Shown here: in pieces, positions 34,335 through 48,640 of the stretch
Layout: each line of letters opens with the position of its first letter
Numbering within the stretch: the stretch's first letter is position 1
DNA from: Drosophila persimilis
Lineage: Eukaryota > Arthropoda > Insecta > Diptera > Drosophilidae
Length of the DNA: 64,000 nucleotides
Assembly: GCF_003286085.1 (NCBI RefSeq)
Contig: NW_020825288.1
Span: 13,764,001-13,828,000, forward strand
Direction: 5' to 3'
Notes under the pieces: generated by a model
What the model saw: the letters and a program-made list of their open reading frames with translations, nothing else
What the model was told of the DNA's origin: nothing
Database searches by the model: none
Position numbers and translations under genes: made by a program

Positions 34335-35222
34335 CTAGAGGCGGCGGAGCACGGCATAGGTATCGCAGGTACAAATCCCACGGAACCGCGAAAACATGAA
34401 CAGGAAAGGCTCGCCACAAGCCTTGAGGATGTGCAGTCTCTTGGCCTGTTTCAGTCCAGAGTACAGAGAGGCATGCAGCTCATCGTGCCAGCTGTTCTCG
34501 GCGCTCTCCTCCACCACCAGGGTGTGGAACACACCCAGCAGCTGGAGACACCGCTCCATCTGACTGGTCCGCACCACCGCCAACATTTGAATATACGGCC
34601 GGAACTTTATCCAGCGGTGGCAATCTTTCAATTCCACATCCTTGCCCACATCGATGATCATCAGCTTGCACTCGTGGTCGTGAATTTCATCGAGGATTTT
34701 CCTCTCCATGGGCAGCACGAAACAAGTTTTCTGCTCGGAAGTCATCTCGAAGTTCAGCTCGTGCTTGGGCGTCTGCATGGTCCAGGGATACTTGCGGTTG
34801 GCGAACGCGTACGCCAGTTTCTGGCGGCGCTCCTGCGCCTCCCGCAGATGGTCCACCATCTTGTCCACGCGCCGGATGGCCTGGGAGCCGCGTGGCTTGA
34901 AATCGGCATTGACAGCGTCCTGCCTTCCCTCGGTCTCTGCATTGGCCGCCAGTTCTGCCTCCTCCTCGGCGGCTTCCTGTCTCTTGGCAGCTTCGCAGCA
35001 GCGCATCTCGTGGGGCGACTCGTAGTCAGGATACCCCGCATCCGCCAGGTAGGAGTGAAAGTGCAGTTCATTGAAGGGTTGGCGGGGCTCAAAAAAGGCA
35101 GCTGACTTGCTCTCAATGTGGCACTTATTCTCTTCCAACAGCTGGGGCCACAGGTCGTTAAAGAAGGAGCTGCCCATTGTTTGCTTCGAGGAGTCTTTAT
35201 GGTGGGTTTCCATTTCGTCCAC
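34335..35222 (-). CDS. Uncharacterised charged protein, single exon
   Basis: A 295-aa protein I do not recognise, with no signal peptide or membrane segment, so probably cytoplasmic. The N-terminal part holds SSFFNDLWPQLLEEN and ELHFHSYLADAGYPDYESP. Next is a helical Glu/Ala-rich stretch (about 85-115) and an Arg/Lys-rich helix around HLREAQERRQKLAYAF. The C-terminal half is globular-looking (KTCFVLPMERKILDEI, KLMIIDVGK, IQMLAVVRTSQMERCLQLL, SLYSGLKQAKRLHILKACG) and ends in CTCDTYAVLRRL. Codon use and the uninterrupted frame favour a real gene. The 289-codon ORF on the opposite strand is its shadow. No nearby poly(A) signal is clear. Function unknown. Confidence 0.8.
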   Translation of the reverse strand: MDEMETHHKDSSKQTMGSSFFNDLWPQLLEENKCHIESKSAAFFEPRQPFNELHFHSYLADAGYPDYESPHEMRCCEAAKRQEAAEEEAELAANAETEGRQDAVNADFKPRGSQAIRRVDKMVDHLREAQERRQKLAYAFANRKYPWTMQTPKHELNFEMTSEQKTCFVLPMERKILDEIHDHECKLMIIDVGKDVELKDCHRWIKFRPYIQMLAVVRTSQMERCLQLLGVFHTLVVEESAENSWHDELHASLYSGLKQAKRLHILKACGEPFLFMFSRFRGICTCDTYAVLRRL

Positions 35223-38200
35223 TTGGAATTTCTATTTGTAATTTTGTGGGATCAAATGTTTACGATATGTGTCTAGCTCGACGGTGGGATTTTGTTTGAG
35301 TTTAGTTCTACTTATGTGTTCTACAAGTGTCAGTCTGCTTTAAGGCAGGTGTACACCGAGAAAAACTTCAAGAGGGTATGAAATTTTCACACATTGAGGT
35401 GGAATGTAATAGAAGCACGGTCGCCGCACTAACCCAAAGATACTTTCATTAATTATTTGGACAATTTACAAATTTATCCACATATGGTTATGGTTATCCG
35501 TTGTTCAATCCTAAATCTCTCAGTGTATGGGCAACAATTCCATTTTATTATCAGTGCATAAATCCCTTGCATGGCCTTCTTCGGATCTTCCCATACATAT
35601 ATTTTCTGTTTGTATTTTGGCTCGATTTATGCACACTCACAGGCAATAACGGTAAGCAAGCATCAGGCATCTACGTCGGCATCGGGAATCGGAATCAGGA
35701 AAAACAACAATTTGCGTAAATTTTATGACATTCCCTGTCGTAGGTAGCCGTCGATCGCCATCATTTTATGGTCTAAACCGAGCTGAAACAAGTAAGAACA
35801 GAATATCTGATGTATTGAATATAGGATACCCATTACTTGGAGACTTAACCACCTTAAAACATTCGGATGAAAAGGGGGAAAATATTAATTTCTCAATTTA
35901 AATTTCTTATTCTTAGCCGATTTCAACCATTATTTAAGTCTCAAGTTTGGTAAGACTTACACGTACACGTATAATACTTATATCCTTGCACTTTATTAGT
36001 ACTGTGGGGGAGGGCCAAGATTGTTTCGTGTTTGATTTGATGAAAGAGTGCAGGCGCTCTCGAGTGTGCATGCTCGTATATGTACATACATATGTACATG
36101 TATTAAATATTCTGTTGTGTGGACGAAAGGGAGAGCTGGCGGGTGGAGATGGCTGTGACAACAACGACGACGAGTTTTCGGGCTCATTAGCTTTTATGGC
36201 TTTGATTTTATTGCCGCTGCCGTGGCAGACTTGAATTTCGCCAACGAAATTGTTGCCTATCGCTGGGCGCCTGCACTAATCAAACGGAAAACTCGTGTCT
36301 GTGTGTGAGAGTGTGGATGGTTTTAGGAGTGTGCGTTGGGTCTTCCGCGTGTGTGCAATAAATTTTCATAAATCAATTGTGCGTGCCACTTGGCAACGCA
36401 AAAGCAACAAAACGCAACCCGAAAAAGGTTTGAATTTAGATTTATGCACACACAAAAAATGAGTGACGAATGCTTTTTTTACGCCTCGATGTTTAACAAC
36501 TTATTGCAAATTTGATTTGGAAAAACTCTCTACCTCAGAGCTGTGTTGCGGTGTGAAAATTGGAGCAGCAGAGGCACACGTTTTAATTTAATTCCACGGC
36601 TCCTCTCCACACATGGGGCAGGATGCGGCCTCGAAGATTTATGGCATCAGGGCTCTGGCAGCTGCTCTGCCAGGCCCGCCATCGAGATATCAAAGTGAAA
36701 TTTTAAGCTCCCTTTTCGGGAAAATAAAAACTTTAAGTGACCAGAAGCTGGGGGTCTCAAAAAAATTGGCTCTTCTCTTTTTTGGTCTATTAAAACGCGA
36801 CAACTTTTTGTTTTCCTCTGGCTGCAAGCTACACAAAAACGCTGATGTACTAACATATATACATATGTACACATGATATAAATGTATAAGAATTTATGAG
36901 TATATTTATTGTATTTTATTGGGGCACTTAAATAACGACACAGTCGAAAGACTCCCAGAAAATATCGCGAACACAGAAAGCAGAAGAATGAAAAACTTGA
37001 GAGTACAAAAAAATAAGCCATGGCAAAGAGCGGGACTAAAAACAGGAAAAATGGCACAGAAACAAGTGAGGGCAACCGAGACGCTTATTGACATAAAAGC
37101 CAATCATTTTCAAATGGCTTTAAGCATTCGACAAATGGAGAGCTGCCCCCCAACATCAAAAGGAAAAAATAAACCAAACTGTGGCTTGGAAAATCTGAGA
37201 GTGGTTTAGATGCTGTTAAGACTAGGGGATACCCGCTATTCAGCAGAAAATTATCTAAGTGAAGTTCAATGCTGCCAAAGAGATTTTCATTGCGGGCAGC
37301 AGTTTCGCAAAACTTGCCTCAAAAGGTGAATGCCACAACACTTTGTGTTTATTTTCAACGGCCTTCTACCTGTGCATCAGAGAAGACTACATGAAAAACC
37401 CCATTTGTAGCTGTAGCTCGAAAGGGCCTCGAAGAACAAATGGAAAACCAGACTCCGTATGCCACACTCACACGAATAAGTATACGTACACCCTTGGACT
37501 CAACGACGAGCAACGGGTAAACCAAGTTGAGCCCGAACTTTATTCGGTTATGCATTTGACTTGGCAGCAGCGACAGCCAGCCGCAGAAACCAGTGAATGC
37601 ACTTTGAACTCGTGTCGAGGTTCGAGGTTCTTGCATAACTGCATAAATAATCAAAAGCCAGCATTTGTGCATGTAAAATGTTCACCTCCGAATTTTTTGC
37701 AACTGAAATGTTTGCCACCGAAACCAAAGTGCCATTTCGAATGTATAAACTTCAGGGCATGTCACAGGGCGAATAGGAGCCACGCCACCGCTGCCTGACT
37801 ATTGAATATCCATCAAATTATCGCTGAGGCGTGCGACGCATGATTGATGTACCCAATGCCCCGCCATCAATCATTGATTCGGGGATTCGAGTGCAATGTT
37901 CTCGTATGCGGCTCTTTGCTAGTACATAAATCAGAGCCTCAGTCAAGTGCACACAATTACACCCAGGCAAACACACGCTTACAGCTGTTCTTCTTGAAAT
38001 ACGCTGAAAAGAACAAGTTTTCAAACGAAGGATACTTTGAATATTAAGAACTATTCTACAAGGGTCTGCTCTTTATTGGAAACATCTCCTACTTTTTATT
38101 TACTTTTAAAAATACCTTTAGACTTAATGCAGTTTTTTCTCCCAGTGTATCTGTGGGTGAATGTCGTATTAAAAGCATCTGGTACGGTCTGGTTTCAATA

Positions 38201-41200
38201 TTTGTAATATTTTCCAACTGTCGGAGCTCAGCTCAAACTGTCTGGAATTTTTCCAACACAAAGGAGACATGCAGACATTTATTTAGAGATACATATGTGC
38301 ATATTGTTGTACACTCAACCAAAGTCGAGTTTCTGAGTGACATGGCAGATTGGGGAATTCTCTTTGTATGCAAGAACTGCTGGCAATTAAAGGGGCTGTC
38401 TGAAACGTATACAAAACTTCTGCGGTTTGCACATCTGCACATCTACGGAATTTCCACTGTGTTCGTGTTTTTGTACTTTATCTTTTCTAGGTTTCAAGTT
38501 TCCTGGTGGTCTTGTACCTTTTCGTTTCTTACGCAGGAACTTTGATTAATTTATTAAAATATTCCTGCCTGGAATTGTAAAGTCTTTTGAGTGGACCCAA
38601 GACCCATCGGGAGGCAATTTGTCCGAAGGAAATCTTCGCTTCATGAATCATAGTTGGGATCGAGGCGAGCTATTGGCATTGATAAATAAGTGTAGACCGA
38701 AACGCCAGCTTAAATATTCAATTTTTGTTTATTCGGGACCCAGAAATGGGAATCGGGTATGAGCCATAAAGCATACATACATGGCCTCCACATCGGCGTG
38801 GGCAGCGAGACCCAAGGTAGCACACACACGAGAAAAGCTCCCAAGGAATTTTTCCAGTACCCACAATCAGGGTGTGATTTCCCTATGAGACACAGAGAGA
38901 GAGAGAAGCCGGAGCAAGACTTGGCATCCTTATCCTTAGTTCAAGGCCAGGAATCCATAAGGAAAACAAAGGCAACGAACAAAGCAATGGCTCACAGGCA
39001 CCGCAAGAGATGCTCTTGAAGCAGGACCCGTAGCCGGACTGGCCTACAAATGAGTCTGCCACCTTGAATAACAAAGCGAGTGCGGCACGCAACTGATTGT
39101 GGGCGTGATGAATTTCTGGCTGGCTTGGCATTAATTCCATTTAATTATTATGACACTCGAGGGCAACGCACACAGCGCACAGCCGTAACAATAATCGAGG
39201 CCGGAGAACAGATTACCAACACCTCGGGTGTCGAGAGTGGAGCCCCAGAGCACGGACCCCAAGCCCATCTCAGTCATGCTGCAGCTCTGCTTTATTCTAA
39301 TGGTCCAGGTCGGAGGAAGCGATTTGCGAATCAGCAGTGGGCACATTTGTCATCCGCCATGTGGGCCGGCCGTGAGTCGAATGTGCAACCTGAGGCGGAA
39401 AAGTTTTCCCGCAACTTGAGTAAAGTTTTCCTGCAAAGCTGGAAAAAGTCGAGTGATGGTCCTGGTGCTACCAGTACTAGGACAACATCGTTTTCACGCT
39501 TGCCCTACCAAGTGAAACCAATTTGCGCATTTTGTCTGCCCCTAGACTCCTGGCATCGACGCGCATCGTTTCCTTCTTGGTCGAGGTCTTGTCTTCAGAC
39601 TCGAGCATCTTGCATGCTTGCAGGCATTCTCTTTCCGCCCTGCACTTGACATTCAATTTTCGCTTAAAGCCACAGCCATCTACTCGTAATGTATGCCATC
39701 CAAATCGAAACTCACTCAGCTTCCTTTTGTGCTTCATCTGGCCCCAGATTCGGAGCCAGACCTGGCCAACCGGGCAGAACCTCTCTTAATGAGCCTCATA
39801 AACATGCGCTTGACTGCTTTGGTGCTTTGATGGTGCTAGCCTGCAGGGGAGCAGCACTCACTGTTTGAAAATGTTGAAGTTTTGAATGGAATTTGGCCAG
39901 CCCCGGAACACATTGGGGCTAAGCTTGGAACAGGACCAAACATTCCCATTATCACCCCACTGCAGATGAGCCTCAGTTTTCATTTTTCATCCTCAAACTC
40001 TTTCATGCCCCTTGGGATATTATAGTATATACATATATATCTCTACATATTGCATATTTAAATAGAAATTCCCGCCTGGACATAATTTGAAAAACAAATT
40101 CCAGTTTGCAGCATTGTTTTTCGGTCGCCCAGGGTCCAAGTATGTGCTCTCTCTTTCTGCTCCCACACACTGTATGTGCGTGTGTGTGGTCGTAAATCAA
40201 TATTTAACCCGTATATCCCCCCTCTAGCTATGTCCGGGTGCTCTGGAGGTTTCCATCAGCAGCCAGCGTTTAAAAATAAAAACCCAAACTCATTCAACTC
40301 GTTCAACGACTCAATAAATGTTGCAAATGCGCTCGTTGTGCCACTCGCTCAGAGAAGGAGAAGCCACAGAGAAACGGAGAGAGATAGAGATAGAGAAGAA
40401 GAAAGACAGAGTGGCGACTAGAGATAGATGCTTCCAAGGTATATTCGATAGAAGGTAAAGCTGTACCGCCTTCACCCATATGCTGCAACTGTGTAGGGAA
40501 GCATCTGATCTGGGCCGTACGTTCTCTGGGACTGCCTTACCTTCTGTTGAATAAACTTGAATGCTCCTATGAGCTACGTCGCTCTTCTCTCGAGTGTGCT
40601 ACAATTTTTGTTCCATCTGCAAAGTGAAACATGGAGACCATTTCCAAACACTATTTATCTTTATTTCTCTGTCTCTCGTCGCCATCTCTCCATGTTGTTC
40701 CTGCTCTGGCTTTGATATTTGTTATTTGCTAAACGAAATGATATATACCCCCGTACTGCTGGCATGGCATGTACACGTCTGACCAAAGTTGTCATTAGTC
40801 ATGCTTTGCTGAACACAAACCCACACCACCACCTCTCTTTCTCTCTCTCTCTCTAGGTACATTGCGTATACTTGATGTGGCGTATGCCTTCACAGCTCAA
40901 CATATCGATTATGGCACAAGTTGTTCAGTTGAAGAAACTTTATTCATAATGTTGCCTTTTCCATGCCCCATCACTGTTTTGTTTCGAACTTAACGCACAA
41001 TTTATGCAAAGTCTATTAAAATGCAAACGTTTCAGTTAATTACGGCAAAATTCAGTTACTCCACGTCCTTGAAGGAAATTGGCCAGCAACTTTTCAAATA
41101 TCGACAGCAACAATAACAACAAAGTTTGCCGGGCTATTCCCCTTTCACTTTTCCCCCCTGCCCACCCCTCCGTCTGGTCTGCCTGTTAGCAGCGTTAAAC

Positions 41201-42430
41201 GTTTTATTACCAACCAACAGCGCAGCGCGAAAAACTTCACATTTTCCTGGGAAATCCTCGCTGCGGTTGCTTTTAGCTGAAAATGCACTTGACGTGCGAC
41301 GCCCAATCTCGTCTTATTTCTATAATTTTTTGCTTGTAAGTTTTGGCGATTTTTTAAATCTGGCACAGTGGATATTAGGTAAATATAAGGCAAACTTTTG
41401 TTGCACAATCATTTGGAGCATACTTTTCTGCCAATCAAATGGGAAAGCATGCAAAAAAAGTTTAAATTTATTTCTTTAGTTTTTCCAAAGGTAAATTGAA
41501 TTACAATAAAGCTACTTTACGCTTCAGAAAGTTGTTAAGGCCAATTAATGAAAGTTTCAGAAAAACAGTTACCATTCATCAGGAGAAAGTTTAGCGATTG
41601 GATTAGCATATATGTACGTAGAGCATTTCAACAGATTAAAGTTAAGTTAAGTATTAGCTCGAGCAAATTGTATTACCTACTCATGGATGTTTATGGATAT
41701 TTTCGACACCATATAATCGTAAATCCTCTTAATGTAGAAAAAGAAAAGTTTAGCAATGATAAGAATATATGTACATACTTAGAATCGAATAAACAATTTG
41801 TGGGTTATTCTTTTGTAAAGATTAAACAAATTAAACTAAGAAAAGTTTATCGATTACCCTAACATATTCAAATAACGAAAGACTGGCAGAAAATCTGCCT
41901 CAGAATGTCTTCCCCACCCATTACTGATTCGTACCTCAAATTAAATGATTATTAATAGTTCCTGAACATTCCTTTGAGCCTGCGCCACTGTACACTGTGC
42001 GGCACAAGCCATTAGGCCCCATCAGCGTCGAGGCGCACTTGACACAAACACGACAAGCGGTATATCAGCCGCCATCTTGGCCATATTTACGCACCTAATC
42101 AATATGGCCGGGGGCGGCCATGAAACGGGCCAACTGTTTGCTTGACATTGTTTGTGCATCCTGGTCGCGAAAGTGCCCCGAAGTCAGTTTCAACCATAAA
42201 TAATTAGGCAACTTAATTAGGCCCACTTAAAGGCCAAAGCCACTGCTGCTGCTCCTTCGACTGGAACTTTAAACTTGCACCTTTAATAAAGGACGAGCCG
42301 CAAGGATCGACCAGGAAAAAACCACAAAACAAAAACATACAGAAATACAAACAAAATGCGGAAATAGACGAGCGATGGGCAGGCACTCAGAGCGAATGCA
42401 AATAAATCGGATTTCCAGGGAAAGCCCCAC

Positions 42431-42510
42431 AACAACAAGAGCAACAACAACAGCAGCAGCAGCGGCAGCGACAGCGGCAGCGACAGCGGCAGCGACAGCG
42501 GCAGTAGCAG
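42431..42510. repeat. CAA/CAG run and 12-bp CGACAGCGGCAG array
   Basis: AACAAC and AGCAGC runs lead into about 3.5 copies of a 12-bp CGACAGCGGCAG unit (about 42463-42504). No intact gene reads through it in a credible way. Confidence 0.85.
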
Positions 42511-45500
42511 CCGCAGAGTGTGGAAGGAAAGGAAAGGAAAAACAAACAAAGCTCAAAAACTAACCAGAACCAAAAGCAGAACCATGGCCAGGAGCAGAAG
42601 CAGTACCAAGACTGAGAGCAGAATACAATGTCCAGGACCGGGACGAGGACACGCAATCAAAACTGGCCCGCGGGCCCAGGCTCGATTTGTGTTTAATGCG
42701 GCATAGGAAAATATACATTAAGAAAAATATATAATTTTCAGTATTTTTTTGACATTTTGGATTATGTTTTCAATGAGATATGTATGTAATACATACCACA
42801 AGAGGGAATAGCGCTTGCTTGCGATAAAATATAAATACAAAGTATTAACTATAACCCTTTAGTGGATCATTCTCTATGGCCTTTTGAAGCCCTTCATTTA
42901 TTTCTCCCAGTGCATCTATTTGAGTGCTAAAAGCAGCCAAGTCGAGGACAGCTGCAGCTCTCCCCTGTTCAGTGCTACGAGCACTCCACCTCCACTTCAC
43001 CCCAGACCCTGGGGTTGCCTTAACAGATTGAAACAATAAACTCAAATTGCCCCAACAGACGGAGACGAGGCTACGGGCCAAAGGGGGATCCGGTGGGACA
43101 GTGGGTCGGGTGGAATTATCTGCTGTAAGTTGAGCCGATAACTTTATGCGCACAATTCCATTTGATTGATGAGATTTATGCTCGCAACGCCCCCGCACGT
43201 ATTTGATTTTATTTTTATTTAGTTGTCTTATTTCATCTCCGTTTTTTGTAGCTACAAAATGTCTGGCTGTTGCTTTTTTTTATTTCATTTCCGGCCCTGT
43301 GCTCCGTCCCTTATTTCATCTGAAAGCCAAAAAGAAATCAGAGACAAACAAACGAAAAATAAAACATTTAAAGCCGCTCAACATGTGGCAGTGGCGGGAG
43401 GGGGCCAATTCCTTTATTTCGAGAGTCTGCTCTGACCCACTGTTCCCGCAGACTCCAGATCCTTCAGAGCATATGCGAAGTAAGTCAAGTGGATTTATTG
43501 TCACAGAAATGTAATCTTTATCATTGTGTGTTTCATTTTTAATTGGCTTCCTTTCGACAGAAACACTGAGCGGCTGTCATTAGTGGCCAATGCATGAAAA
43601 TGCCATCGGATAATGATTTCTCTGGGAGAGTGCAGTCTTCTGAGGGATGGAGGTGTGTTATGGCAACGCGTCATCAATTATAAATTAGGAAAGCTTAAGA
43701 AACTTAGAGTACTTTTTGGCTCATATTCCCGGAGTACGTCTTGATTCCGGGAATGCGCGGAGATGTTTTTCATCCATTCTTTGCCCTACTGGACACTTCC
43801 TCTCGCTTCCGCAGTAAGTACCTCATCTCGTACTTCCTTCGATTGGTAAATCAAAGGGGATATCTTGCCGCCGCCATCCACTTCGAGATGCCTTTTGTGT
43901 GGCTGTCATTGTGCCCCCTTCGTTGAGCTCTTTGAGTGCTTCATGTGTAAGCCGCTGCTGCATCCACTTCCGCTGTCATTGCTCCTCCTGATTCATTTCC
44001 CGCATTCCGGGGAGCACTCGCGAAAGGAGTCGTCGCGGAAATTGCAAGTATCGTTGATTCATTTCATCGTTTTGCAAGTCAAATGGGCCGCATGACGAAC
44101 GAGTTCTCTGGCAGGGCAGGGCTCAAAGTCATTAATATGCATGGTGATTGGTGTGCAGGAACAGAAGCATCCTGAAGAGGAGCTGGAGCCAGTGCCAGCC
44201 CAAGGCGTTGCTGGTGTCCCAGTGTGAAAATTACAAGCGGCTTACTTACTCTCGAGAACGGGTCCTGGTCCTGTCCTCCCCAGGGGACTACTGCCTTCCT
44301 TCTCTGTTGATGTTGAGGGCACCGATTATGGGAGCCGTTATGAGGGGGCAAACAACATTAGCAACGCCGATTGTAGGACACTTACCAGGCGCCGGAAACG
44401 GCAGAAAAGTTTTACTGCGACGCCATTTAACTTGCTGTCAAATATTTGCATGCAACGGCAGACAGGCAGGCACACAAAGATACAGATACACTGAAGCACG
44501 AAGAGACTTTTTTGAAGGTGCATTTAATTTTCCTGTTCCCATTTGTTGCCTGTCGTCGCCTTTGTCTTGGCTCAAATTACATTTTTCATTTTCACTTTGT
44601 CTGGCGCTTTTCCTTCGCATAAATTCTGCATTGCCATGGAAAAGTGCAGCAAATTAATTTGTCCTACCTATCAACGTCATCATCACAGGGCATTCTTATG
44701 CTCATTACGCTGCGAAAAGTCTAGCAAAAGTACACAAAACTTGAGGGAAAACTTTGCACAGGAAAGTGAAAGGGAATCCCAAATTAGAGGTCCTCGGTGG
44801 CCCAAGGATGTGTGCTACTCGGCCAGAGGAGAAAACTTTAAAATCAGTCCCACTTCCAGGCCATAAAACAGGCCAAATTAAGTCTCTCCACCACCACACT
44901 TGACTGACCAAGGAGGCATCCAGGGACCCTGGTCTAGTTCCCTGTATGCAAAGATATTTCCCTCTTGAAGCGCATTCGGGTGTTGACTGGGCCAATATAA
45001 CTTATCCACTTGAGGGCCAAACACTTATGGCCAACGACCGACAGCAGCTCTAAGCTACTTTTAATGTTTAGATACAAGCACAAACAAAAATGCAAACAGA
45101 GCCCCGAACGACGTATACTCGTCGAAGGGGGAATGGATGCCATGTTTTGGCATGAAGTTAATAAAAGTTCTACGACATTTTGACCTGAAAAATATTGCAA
45201 AAATAAAATGGCGGCCAGGCTGTTGCTTCAAAGGAGCTCTGCTTGCTGCTTTCTCCGTGCTGTGCTGTGCTGTTCTGCGCTGCTTTCTGCTTGCCGCTCT
45301 GTTGCCAGTGCCACACTGCCACACCGCCTGCAGCTGCTGTGGTTTTCCAGCTGTGCGGACTGCCGCTTGAAAGTATGCTTTAAATAGTGGCATAGTAAAA
45401 TATTTACTTTGGCGCAAAAAAGGTTCGGTTCGGGAAAGGGAGGGTTAAAGCAAAATAAACTTTTGCTGCCCCGGCAAAATGAAAAGCAGAGGCCGGACCC

Positions 45501-48500
45501 GGACTCGAAGCCGGTCCCAGAGTCCAGCAAAAAATTCATTAAAAGGGATAACGACTCACATAGTTGGAGTCCGTCCTCCTCCACGTCACTGTGTGTGTGA
45601 GTGGGTCTGTGTTAAAGGATTACGAATTTGGTGGGAATTTTTTAGTGCAATTTAATTACAGATTATGTGAAGCAGCATGGCATCCACTAATGCGGGTTAA
45701 GGGTCCGTATACTTAACATATTTCCCAGTAATGTAGAAGCCATGTTCCCAGTTTCATTTCCGCCAAATTATTGCAAAGTGAAATGGTGCAAAGATTCTGA
45801 GAAAGCTTTCAATATTCTGAGAGTGCAACGACACAAACATAACGTGCTATATATGTACATACACATATCCATATGCGACCAAACTTTGTGGAAATGAAAT
45901 CAAGAACAAGTGCTGTATATTTGCTCAATTTAATTTTCATATTTAATTGCTATGATTGGGGGAATTACAACATTTGTTGGTGGCTGCTCTTGCTGCAGCT
46001 TTGGTTGTGCCGGGTTAGAGATGATTCATTAAGCACTTTTGGGTTGACTTAATGAATTAGTTAAACGGAATTTGTACAATTGCCAACATTAATGCATTTA
46101 CTGGCATTATTTCGCCTTTGAATTTGCATAAATTCACAGGAAATCCGATTAGCAAACTCTGCCCTGGCATGCATTTGATATTTGATATACATGTAACATC
46201 AAATGAAGCTTATACTCGTATATCATCTTCTTAGGACTTGGGACTTGCCACAGCTGCAGCACGCGAGGGTTTAATCAGGGGGCACTACTCCTCTGGAATA
46301 TTAAAGTGGTCCAGAGAATCGTATGGCTCCGAGCAATCAACACTGCGCTGCTCTCGAATGGTTGCCTCCACACAATCGCCCCGGGTTCCTGCTGCTCATC
46401 CATGCTCCTCGTGCTTCTTGAGAGACTCGTAGTTTTAGAAATATGGCCAGTAGTATTGCCAAGGAGTATTCTCAGGCATGAGGAAGCTGCCTGGCCAAAT
46501 CAATTTGGTTGCAAACCCTGGCGACAAGGTGAAGCTTGTTGTGCGGGGCTGGGTATCCAAGCCCCGGACAGGGGCTAATTCATTTACAATATTGCGCATT
46601 CGCCACGTGGCTGCGGGAAAATTAAATTATGCATTGGCAGTGTACGGTGGGGCCCTTTCGCGGACAAAGGGGCGCCAAGGCTATCCATCGAGCAACTTTG
46701 TAATTAATCAAAGTGCAACAGCGTTATCCCTGCCACCGCAACATCGACGGGCCGGGCAGCATCCTCCACTGCCACTTAAGGTTTTCCTTCAAGTTTAAGC
46801 AGCATTTAAACTGATCATTAACCTTATTACCTGCTCCCGGCTGTGCATCCCGTCCTAAGGAAGGAACGAGCCTGGCTGGAAGACCTGCATAATTTCATTT
46901 TGCATTGCTAACTTAACAACTTTTTACAAGTCGAGCATTTTAATGCGCTTGTTTATTTTCCCCGCACTACTCGGCTCCGTTCCGTTCTGTTCTGTGTCTC
47001 ATTAACGTCAACTTAATTTGCTTTCCATATAAATTTTATTTGCCACAGGTCCTATATTAAATTCCACGCAGCAACAGATCGAAGGCCACCACTAACCTGA
47101 TCAGAACTTCAGCTGCACTTGGTCTTGACTCTCCCCTATTGTTTGGGACTTCTTTTGTATTTGTTTAACGAAGTTTGGTATGTATTCTGATACATATTTT
47201 CTTGAAGGTTTGAGGGATGTTTAGGCTTAAGTTTACTCTCATTATTCTTGCTATTGAAAGCATCCTTGTTGTAAAGTTTGATTCCAATTAATTTTGTTTT
47301 CTTCTGTACTTGTTTGAGTACAACTGGTTCAGGGGAGTGGCAAGTCCCCAATTGTTCTATCAACAGATTGCACATGCATATATTCTACACATATGTAAGC
47401 AAATATTCTGCCAGAGTAAGCCAGTACATTTGATACCTTGGCCATTGTTGGGTTTTCCTTTTGATGCTGTCTACCAAATTTTCTCTCAAATTAAATTTCC
47501 CCCTGCCTTGATTGGTCTCTCTGGCCTTCAAAATGCAGCACAAAAATTAAACGATGGCCTTTAGTCTGTCAGTTTCCGAAATGCTATTCAGGCAAACACT
47601 AAAGTGTCTGCATCAACATGGGCAACATCATCATGGACTCTACTGCAGGCCGCACAGCAAATTGCAAGTTAACTGTGCCCAAAGCCCGCACATTTTGGCT
47701 GGCTAATTGCCAGGCTCTCCATGAGAGATGATCTGGCAGGAGTGTAGGAGCGGAGAAGTTCTCTCCGGATGAAGTAAAGCTGTGGTCGGTCTATGCGAGC
47801 ATCCAGGTAAATTGTGGTCTACCTGCACCTGATGGCGAGTGGCACATCAACCATTAACGCGCAATCAAGTGCACTTTGTACTACGACGAGAAGAAAGTAA
47901 AGGCAACAACTTTTGACTTCTGTTGCTGAGACTTGATTGATGGTGCAGTTGGCAAGCTCTCCCTCTCCCTCGAGCAAATCCTAATTAAACCATTTCTTAT
48001 TGCGCTAGTGGAAAGCTTTCGCGCTTTTCTCGAGCTCAAAAGAGAGCAAAGAATATCTTAAGTCGGCCGGCCATTGGCTTACAAGTAATCTAATCAGCTT
48101 TGTCTGGGCCAGGGCCAGCACTTGTCTCTAATGGTTGCACTTGGTCCTGCCACTGCTGCTCCGACCGCCCCTCGCAACATGCATTTCCACTTAGATTGAG
48201 AGCAACATGGCCATTTATTTTGATTACACTTCGGCGGGGCCTGGGCTTTTTCCATTTCGGCTTTTTCTGAGGAAATTAAAATAAATTAACAAATAAACTT
48301 TGGCCCCAAACTTGAGCAAGAAGTTTGGATGCCAATTGCTGGCTATAAATTATGTCCCATCCTGGCGGCGGGTATGGCACCTGAGCCTGACTTCAATTGC
48401 GCGTAATAAATTACGGAACCAACGAATATGAGTCGGCGTGAGAGGCTGCTGACGGGACTGGGTTCCTTCCTGCACATAATTAAGTGGATTTTAATGAGAC

Positions 48501-48634
48501 TCGCATCAGACTCGCTGGAAGAGTCCCCGAGCCGAACGGAATTGTGATTTGTGGCCACTTGGGCACTTATTAGACACTGGGCTATGAATAAATACGGCAA
48601 GGCAAGTGGTTTGTGGGTTGACTCTGGGACTAGG

Positions 48635-48640
48635 TTTATT
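48635..48640 (-). terminator. Poly(A) signal AATAAA of MetRS-m
   Basis: Minus-strand AATAAA only 10 nt past the stop codon at 48650, implying a very short 3' UTR. Confidence 0.7.

Noticed and set aside
34236-35105. 289-codon plus-strand ORF opposite the uncharacterised gene
   Set aside because: Antisense shadow: it lies wholly within or beside the minus-strand gene and has His/Leu-rich frame-shadow composition.
37259-37798. 179-codon plus-strand ORF in the gene desert
   Set aside because: No recognisable domain, irregular composition and no splice or promoter context; length is within chance for 13 kb.
39080-39649. 189-codon plus-strand ORF in the gene desert
   Set aside because: Same reasons; overlapping ORFs on both strands here show a stop-poor stretch rather than a gene.
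42269-42563. Ala- or Leu-rich ORFs on both strands over a CAG array
   Set aside because: Artefact of a simple repeat without stops; no gene structure around it.
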